A stretch of DNA of 37,118 bases from Perkinsus chesapeaki (lineage: Eukaryota > Perkinsozoa > Perkinsida > Perkinsidae): positions 1 to 37,118 of the forward strand of contig JAAPAO010000352.1 of assembly GCA_013115145.1 (NCBI GenBank). Direction: 5' to 3'. Below, piece by piece: positions 30,870 through 37,118 of the stretch; within the stretch, counting starts at the first letter, position 1; the number at the start of each line of letters is the position of its first letter. The translations under genes were made by a program, and so were the position numbers. Below the pieces are notes generated by a model, which ran no database searches, was not told where the DNA came from, and worked only from the letters and a program-made list of their open reading frames with translations.

Positions 30870-32530
30870 AGCCTGCGTGTTGGCAGTGCTAACCTTAATA
30901 TGATTCTAGCATCCGGTCGATTGTCTTTGATACTTGCTCTTCTTAATATCCTCAAGGTTGAGGGAAACAATTGGCTGCTGCAATGCAGTAGTTGTGTGGA
31001 TCAGAGCATGTAAGGTTGCTCTCTTAGGTTGCACGCGTGCGCACGTCGTCTATGACAGGTTTGGCGACATATCTCTGAAAAGCGATATTCAACCGGCAAA
31101 TCAAACTAAGCTTTATGAACAGCTCCGGAAAATGCAGGTATACGAGGTTCTTGCTCTGTTGAAGCTCTGAGATATCTTAATGCTGTTCAACCTTTGGAGT
31201 ATCTTTAATCAATTCGACCTTTGGAGTATCTTCTTCCCTTCAACCTCAAAATATGTGTCAGTTGCGTGAGTTCACCCATACAGAGCGCGAGTTCTTCAAT
31301 AAGTTCTTCGCTACAAGACAACTAGGTCTGATTGCACAAGAGTTACAAACGGTTATACCAGAAGCAGTATCACTCATACCAGAAAGAAGGTAAGCTCCAA
31401 AGATATCTTCTTGGGAGAGTTTCGCAAACTCGGAAAGGAGACTTCCTTATCCGGCTTGCTATTGGCGAATTGCTCTTTACACGTCTACCAAGTTTAGTGA
31501 CTAAACTCGTTCTTGGAGGTTACTAGCCCTCTGCCGTTAGAACTACAGTAGGCCATATTGGCCAACATAAAGAAACCCGCGCTGCCTCAGAAATTGGCCG
31601 AGAGAGATCACCATTCTACGCTCGCTCGCAAAATGTCCCTACGTGCGAATGGATAGGCCTCCCTTGGCTCCTCCGCTTCTGCCCTGGAGGGGGGCACAAC
31701 GTAACACGTGACGTAGACAACTTGACTGAATTCAGAAATGTCACAATTGTATAGAAAGACTTCGATGAACATAGGAGAATCTAACTGGTCAAGGTCGGAG
31801 TTCGTATTCTATCCGTTAATGCAATTCACTTTCTATGCGGGGCTCAAGCGCTGCCATTGTGCAACATTATCTCTCAGGTGGACGTCACTTAATGGTACAC
31901 AATCACGCACTAAGAATGTGTAGGTCATCATCATTATTGACATGCTCATACCGTCTTATTCTCATCTCAATATGTTAAGATACATGCTTCGAGAGGCGCA
32001 TCTTTTGATGACAGCCTTGGGGGCACTGCAAGAGTTATCTGGACGCCATGAACATATGGCTGGCGACTACTGGGAAAGGTGGGGTTTTGTCACTGCGCCA
32101 CAAAATTATTTCGTTGAACTAAGTGTATGATATTTTTGCCTCAGAGTTCAAAAATGGAGCGATGAGATGAATAAAATGCAAGCTGAAATGAACAAAGTCA
32201 GCGAGGAGCAATCAAGGCAGACAGAGAAAGTTCAGAGTCTTAATACAAAGGTGTGTAGGAGTATCAAGGACGATGGTCGTGACGTCGTCGTGGAATAGGT
32301 TCATGTTGTCAATCATGATCTGGATCGCCTTGAGACCTCAGTAAAGGTGGCAGATGAACGGGGAAAGAAACAAGAATTTGAAGTTGGTAGACTTAAAGAG
32401 GATCATCGACATTTTACGTCCAGAGTTGAAGATAAAATTGGGTAAGAGGAAGAGGGTGATGATGGTGAGCAATCTGGCGAATATACAGCTTCAAATTAGG
32501 AGTCGGATTAATAAGTTATACTTGATCTAG
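30870..32530 (+). CDS. Peptidase_S74/intramolecular chaperone domain with coiled coil (gene ends uncertain)
   Basis: Exons give SLRVGSANLNMILASGRLSL, then FGDISLKSDIQPANQTKLYE then QLRKMQVYE, then ATRQLGLIAQELQTVIPEAV then SLIPERR, then SYSHLNMLRYMLREAHLLMT then ALGALQELSGRHE. This follows the order of the S74 chaperone domain of phage tail spikes and MYRF-type proteins (SDxxLKTNI, GLIAQEVxxxxPEAV, then a C-terminal helix). A coiled coil follows: WSDEMNKMQAEMNKVSEEQS and HDLDRLETSVKVADERGKKQ. In other S74 domains a Ser stands where this one has the Gly of FGDISLK, so self-cleavage may be lost. Start and stop are not resolved; an exon near 30635 (MKGFNDNIQNSLS) may precede it. A hydrophobic frame at 32709-32876 could be a membrane segment. 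Confidence 0.55.
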
Positions 32531-32879
32531 GCTCGAGTGGAGTGTGATTTATTGCGTGACTTGCTGCGGGCTTACGCGCAGAACAATAGTAGCGGAAATC
32601 GTAATGAACTTGTTGACTTCTGTGGCAATTCGCCACTGGCGAAGAGTCCAAAACGCATACCAGTACATTTGGATGCTCCACTGAATCTCCTCTTGTTGGA
32701 GCTAGTGAATGGCGGGAACCATCTTCTCCTACTCCAGTAGGAGTAAGGAAAGGCCATTCAGTTGTTATAGATTGGCTTTCTTCCTTGTAGCGTCATGGTG
32801 GCTAGCCTTATGTAACAATTATTATTATCCTGAACGTTTGGTCCGTACTGCTGTTGTTAGACTGTCTGCTGTGTAGGTT

Positions 32880-33428
32880 GTTGTTGAAGGAGATGACTCA
32901 AAGGGAAGAAGCTTTGAGCAGAGAGAAGCTAGAAATGCGAAATGCGATCGAATTGGAGGCAGAGAGAAGCAGTCGATCGCTGGGTAGACTAACTGACGAT
33001 TTGTGCAAGGAGTGGTAGGAGTCGTTTACAGGTGACCTGAAGGATACGCTCTCGGCATTGCGATCGCTGCACTACTCGCTGGCATTCCTCGTTGAGGAAT
33101 ACAGACGGGATGCCCTGGAAAGGGGAGAGACTATGAAGGAAAGTGTTGATGAGATGCAAGTGAAGTTGACTAGGCTTAAGTAAGAAGTGAGAAGGGTTAG
33201 CTGCCGTTGAGCTCGCCATTGGTCAGCAACTCTTTGGTTGAGTACGACCGATTCTATCGGGAGCAGTTGGTGAAGTTGGAAGAGGCGAAAGAGAAAGATC
33301 GAAGGAGAATGAAGCTGATTGAGTCGAATGTGACAGAATTGTGGAAGGCCATGGATAAGCAAGCCAGTGCCGACTTGGTGGAGTTGACCAAAAGAGTAGG
33401 GCTGGCGAGTGGTGGCGGGTTTCGGTAA
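32880..33428 (+). other. Coiled-coil exons between the S74 domain and ATAD3
   Basis: Plausibly spliced pieces: MTQREEALSREKLEMRNAIE; after a 48-nt intron DLKDTLSALRSLHYSLAFLV then EEYRRDALERGETMKES; then SLVEYDRFYREQLVKLEEAK then KDRRRMKLIESNVTELWKAM. They read on into the ATAD3 coiled coil without a clear stop, so they may be the N-terminus of ATAD3, the C-terminus of the S74 protein, or a bridge between both. Confidence 0.4.
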
Positions 33429-33439
33429 CGGTGTTTCAG

Positions 33440-35656
33440 GCGGAGCTTGAGGTCGAAGGAACTATGGCAAAGATACGATTGGAGAAGATGCGTCTAGAGA
33501 TGGAGAGGGATAATATGGAGAGGCAAAGAGAGCTCCAGCAACAGGCAGACGAACATCAAGATGAGTGAGGCCTTCTTGAACAGTGACTCAGGATTTAAGC
33601 CGCCTCGATATTTAGACTGCATCGGCGTCGAACAGCGGCCGAGTCGGAGCGTAGAGAGGCACACGATGCTAGATTGATAGAAATGCAGGAGGAGAGCCAG
33701 ATAAGGTGCGTAGTGGTCGCTGTGATAGTAGATGATGACGTTAGTTAGGCAACAGCACAGTGCTCATACACTAGAAATGGAGCGGCTAAATAGGACAGTT
33801 GAGGCTGACCGAGAAAAGGTTGAGGTAAGACGACCTCGAGGATAGTGAGAAATGATTTCTCTGGCTCAGGCGGAGAGTCGTAAGGAGGTGGAGTTGGCTC
33901 GAGTGAGAGAGGAAGCTCGATTGAGGGACAGAAGAGAGAATGAAGATATCAATTTGAGAGAGATAGCTGCCAAAGCACAGCATGATATCCAAGCGATGGA
34001 AGCGAAAGCGAAGGAAGACCGGGAAACAGCTTTACAGGTCGGTGATGGTTGCAGTATTGATTGTCTGATATGTTATTCATCAGAACCTACGAGAATCTGT
34101 TCATCAAGTTCGAGAATCCGTAAAATGGTTCTTCTCCTCCCCAACTCAAGTGCTACGTAGCGTCGCCTTTTTAGCGGGTAAGGTGGTGAGTTTGCAGATC
34201 AGTAGCGATTTAGCTCGTATTACTTATATTTATCATTTTGGCACCAGGCTGGTGCAAGCTAACAATCAGCAACGGGGGCAGCAATAAGCTCAGCTTACTG
34301 TCGAGGTGTTTCTGCAATATCAGGTTGCGCGGCATCTATTTACTTCACTCGTGAGATGGCGATGCTTGCCAGAGATCAGCTTAATAAACGCCTTGGCAAA
34401 CCAAGCCTGCTTCGAAGGACGAGTCGGAAATCATTGTTACATGTAGGTTAATAGTTCATCACGTTTAGCGGAGCGAAGCGGATATTTTCATTTCAGGACC
34501 TGAGAGATTGGCTTCTACATCGTAAGGCTCCATCGCGAGTATTTTCGGATGTTGTACTTCGACCAGATCATTTAATAACGATAAAGCGTCTTGCTGATGC
34601 AACTCGTAGGATCATTACTGCTCTGGAATAGACGGACGATGACCTCTCTAACAGGCACAGCGAAAAGGCGAGGCCAGCCTTTATTGCATTGTATGTTCTA
34701 TGGTCCACCAGGGACAGGGAAAACAATGACTGCAGAGAGATTTGCTGAGTACCGCTGCTGTTGAATCTATCGGATTTGGAGAATTGGTTTAGATACTCTG
34801 GACTGGAATATGCGATAATGTGTGGAGCTGACGTGGCACCTTTGAACGAATCCGCAGTCACTGAGCTTCACAGTCTCTTCGATTGGGTCAAGAAGAGTCG
34901 TCGAGGCGTGCTTCTCTTTATTGATGAGGCTGACGCATTTCTTGGTAGGTTGCTAGTCTGTTATTTATGTAGCTGGTGCCAGGTGCGAGAACAGCAGGTA
35001 TGGGGGAACATATGCGAAATGCTTTAACAACGATGCTGTACCATACAGGGACATCGTCCTCGCAGTTCATGCTCGTCCTTGCGACCAATAGACCAGGAGA
35101 CCTTGATGCTGCAGTTCTTGATAGAATCGATGAGAGCGTCGAATTCGGGCTGCCAGACACTATTGAGCGACATATGATGTGTAGAATGTATTATGATAAA
35201 TATGTTGTGATGCCCATGGAGAAGGCAAAGATGACCAAACTGAAAATAAGTCGTCCCTCGAGCCCCCTACTGAAGGCCGCTGCGATAACAGTTACAAAGG
35301 GTAGCAGATCGGCGCCAAGCGCGGCACGGAAAACGGCGAGTGTTAGACGACGCAGTCGACCGCGTGTTGAGGAGGCAAGTCCGGAGGAGAGCTGCGGAGT
35401 ACCTGAAGGTTACCAGGATCTTGCAGTCGACGACAGTTGCCTTCGCAGAATCGCGGAACGGCTTTCGGGCTTCAGTGGTCGAGAAATTGCAAAGTTGTTT
35501 ATGTCGCTTCAAACGCATATATATTCACTGGGCATAGAGTCAATTGAAGGCGTTAAAGAAGGTGTACTAAATGACGTGGTCGAGTCTAAGCTGGCAGAGC
35601 ACTCCCAAACGGTTGATATGATGGATAATGGCTACAAGTACAGAGGAAGCCGATAA
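33440..35656 (+). CDS. ATAD3: ATAD3-type mitochondrial AAA+ ATPase (start not resolved)
   Basis: ATAD3 proteins span the inner mitochondrial membrane and act in nucleoid and membrane organisation. The coiled coil [20 protein letters not shown] and [20 protein letters not shown] matches the family's N-terminal domain. [18 protein letters not shown] and [20 protein letters not shown] are ATAD3-specific. The AAA+ core has Walker [19 protein letters not shown], the family stretch [20 protein letters not shown], Walker [14 protein letters not shown], sensor 1 [20 protein letters not shown] with the RIDE arginine, and a C-terminal [18 protein letters not shown]. About ten short introns, one (34443-34496) with a family C core. 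Between the DKYVV motif and the GREIA helix is a basic insert rich in Arg and Ser. Stop TAA 35654-35656. The true start lies upstream, perhaps near 32.9 kb. Confidence 0.85.
34443..34496 (+). repeat. ATAD3 intron with family C core
   Basis: A 54-nt intron (GTAGGTTAATAG...CATTTCAG) joins RKSLLH to [10 protein letters not shown] in phase 0. It contains TTTAGCGGAGCGAAGCGGAT, the same orientation relative to transcription as at 12684-12720. Confidence 0.8.
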
Positions 35657-36069
35657 GGAAGACAAGCCTATCAATGTGGTAACTTGAAAGATATTGTTTA
35701 GTTAATGCCCCGTTCATCGTTATATAGTATTACAAGTTGCTCTGTCATGCCCGCCATTATTGGTGTACACGGAAATTGACTATTGCGTTATTGCGTGCTA
35801 GTAAAAGCTTGTAAAGCGATAGCAGTGCCAGGAGAGACGTTCCTACATAATTTCATACGTTAAATCGGTGACCCACTCAGAGTGCCGGGGATTCTGCGGA
35901 CTGCGAAACTGCACCGGTAGGATCTTGATCCACGCAACTCTCAGCATGGCTACAGATTAAGTGGAACTTAACGCCATTTCCATCCCATCTCATTTCGTCA
36001 AGGAAAACCTGAAGGGGGAGACAAATGATTGTGCAATTTTGCATACCACACTTCCCTCAAATCTCACCC

Positions 36070-36311
36070 CAATAAGGCGCCTCCGTTCTATTAATGTATG
36101 TCGACTGTACTCGAACAGGATCACTCATGTAGTGATTTCCTTTCGTTCACAAGAGTACTCGTGACAAAACCCTAAACCGTGATGAGGAGTTGTATACCTT
36201 TCTACCCTAATGGAGGTTTAGTCAATACAATAATGTATTCGACATCGATGATCCATTTACTCTTTTAAGAGTTATTGGGTGTGGGTATTGCTGAGCGGTT
36301 TAACTGTCAAC
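36070..36311 (+). repeat. 242-bp dispersed repeat, copy 2
   Basis: Same length and orientation as 25177-25418 with 7 mismatches by eye. It begins CAATAAGGCGCCTCC and ends GCGGTTTAACTGTCAAC. The flanks differ from copy 1. About 10.9 kb containing ordinary host genes separates the copies, so they are unlikely to be the LTRs of one element. Confidence 0.9.
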
Positions 36312-36590
36312 TAAGTTTTATTTTGACTGATTAGTTTGGTTGATGTATGAATTATTTACGATAAAAGTCCAATAACTTTTGAGCAAAGGCTGTTGAGCAC
36401 CTGAAAATCAGTTAAAGACAGCTTGTTTCATCGATAGTTGTTGGGATATCCGTACTAAGTAAGCATCTCTGGAAGCCATGATAGTAATTTACTACGACGA
36501 TATTGTACGAGATACTGTATGTTGATGCGAAAGTGCTGCCAGCGTGAAGCTGAAGCCTATGCCAATAACTTGCTTGATACACTATCTAAC

Positions 36591-36650
36591 AAACAATTTT
36601 TAATGTACACCTGAACTACCAAACAATTTTTAATGTACACCTAAACGATG
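36591..36650. repeat. Tandem repeat, 2 x 30 bp
   Basis: AAACAATTTTTAATGTACAC plus about 10 bp is repeated at 36591 and 36621, with differences only in the last bases. Confidence 0.8.
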
Positions 36651-37118
36651 AACCATGATAGCGGCATAATTGCCAACGCTGATCACACTTATCCGGATAA
36701 GGCGTTTACATCCGACAACAAGCGTACCAGTAGCACTTATTTGCATGAAGCTAAATTAGAACGCGATGTGGGTACTTAACCGGGAAGCACTGACGGTAAG
36801 ACACCGTGGGAAGAGCCACCACTGAATGTATAAGATAGTCTTATTGGGGAAAATTCGCAGAGCTGAAGGGAAAATCTGCAATGCGTTTGTTGTGACCAAA
36901 ATTGCTGAATGTGATGCGTAATGTACAAGGGAATTTGGTTCCCACAGCTAGTTCATGAGCCGCTATACGTTACTATCACAATATTGTTCTAGCTCTCGCA
37001 TCTTCACATCAAGTGAAGCCTCCCTTCATGCTTTCCCATTAGCGATGCTGTTCCGTAGAACTGTAACCAACTCAAACGCGCAAAGCAATAAACCAGATAC
37101 TTGTCCTTTGAGGCCTGC

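Larger units (their letters stand above)
35657..37118. other. Region downstream of ATAD3, repeats only
   Basis: No gene is supported. It contains copy 2 of the 242-bp repeat, a small tandem repeat at 36591-36650 and a 43-codon frame at 36648-36779 (SGIIANADHTYPDKAFTSDN) that I do not recognise and that may be chance or a mobile-element remnant. Confidence 0.45.

Noticed and set aside
25177-36311. The two 242-bp repeats as LTRs of one retrotransposon
   Set aside because: The intervening 10.6 kb holds host genes (COX19, BolA, ATAD3) and no gag-pol motifs; no TG...CA ends or primer-binding site were seen.

Overview
This is nuclear DNA of a eukaryotic protist. The genes are split by many very short introns (mostly 37-60 nt, GT...AG). 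The products are eukaryotic: eRF3, eIF4G, Skp1, COX19, BolA, ATAD3, a Mei2-type RRM protein and a papain-family protease. Exons joined by hand read through in the standard code. The papain/I29 protease and dense tiny introns would suit an alveolate such as a perkinsozoan, but that is inference; no marker in the window fixes the lineage.

Layout. 0.5-2.1 kb (-): cathepsin L-like protease gene, nine introns, with an inverted decayed copy at about 3.0-3.5 kb (+). 4.7-6.2 kb (+): Mei2-like two-RRM protein with no intron. 7.0-19.7 kb (-): three co-oriented intron-dense genes, eRF3 (translation termination), a GDXG/HSL alpha/beta hydrolase, and an eIF4G scaffold (translation initiation) with PAM2, eIF4E-binding, MIF4G and MA3 parts. 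20.5-21.6 kb (+): Skp1, divergent from eIF4G. 21.6-26.5 kb: poorly resolved coding remnants, mostly coiled coil. 26.7-30.3 kb (+): COX19, a BolA-like protein with a mitochondrial-type N-terminus, a Cys-rich protein and a small Ser/Ala-rich protein. 30.9-35.7 kb (+): a Peptidase_S74-type (intramolecular chaperone) domain followed by coiled coil, then the AAA+ ATPase ATAD3. Two copies of a 242-bp dispersed repeat lie at 25.2 and 36.1 kb.

The most interesting signal is inside the introns. Unrelated introns share short sequence cores, and each core occurs in both orientations relative to transcription: family A (about 20 nt, three introns of eRF3), family B (about 20-40 nt, at least seven introns in three genes) and family C (12 nt, three introns in three genes). 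Some copies span nearly the whole intron. This is the signature of introners, mobile elements that create introns as they insert. One family B copy holds the apparent eIF4G stop codon, and one further eIF4G intron is almost entirely a tRNA-like sequence.

All gene structures here were spliced by eye from reading frame, GT/AG ends and family knowledge. Exon borders in recognised genes are mostly firm; gene ends in the 21.6-26.5 and 30.3-33.4 kb stretches are not.
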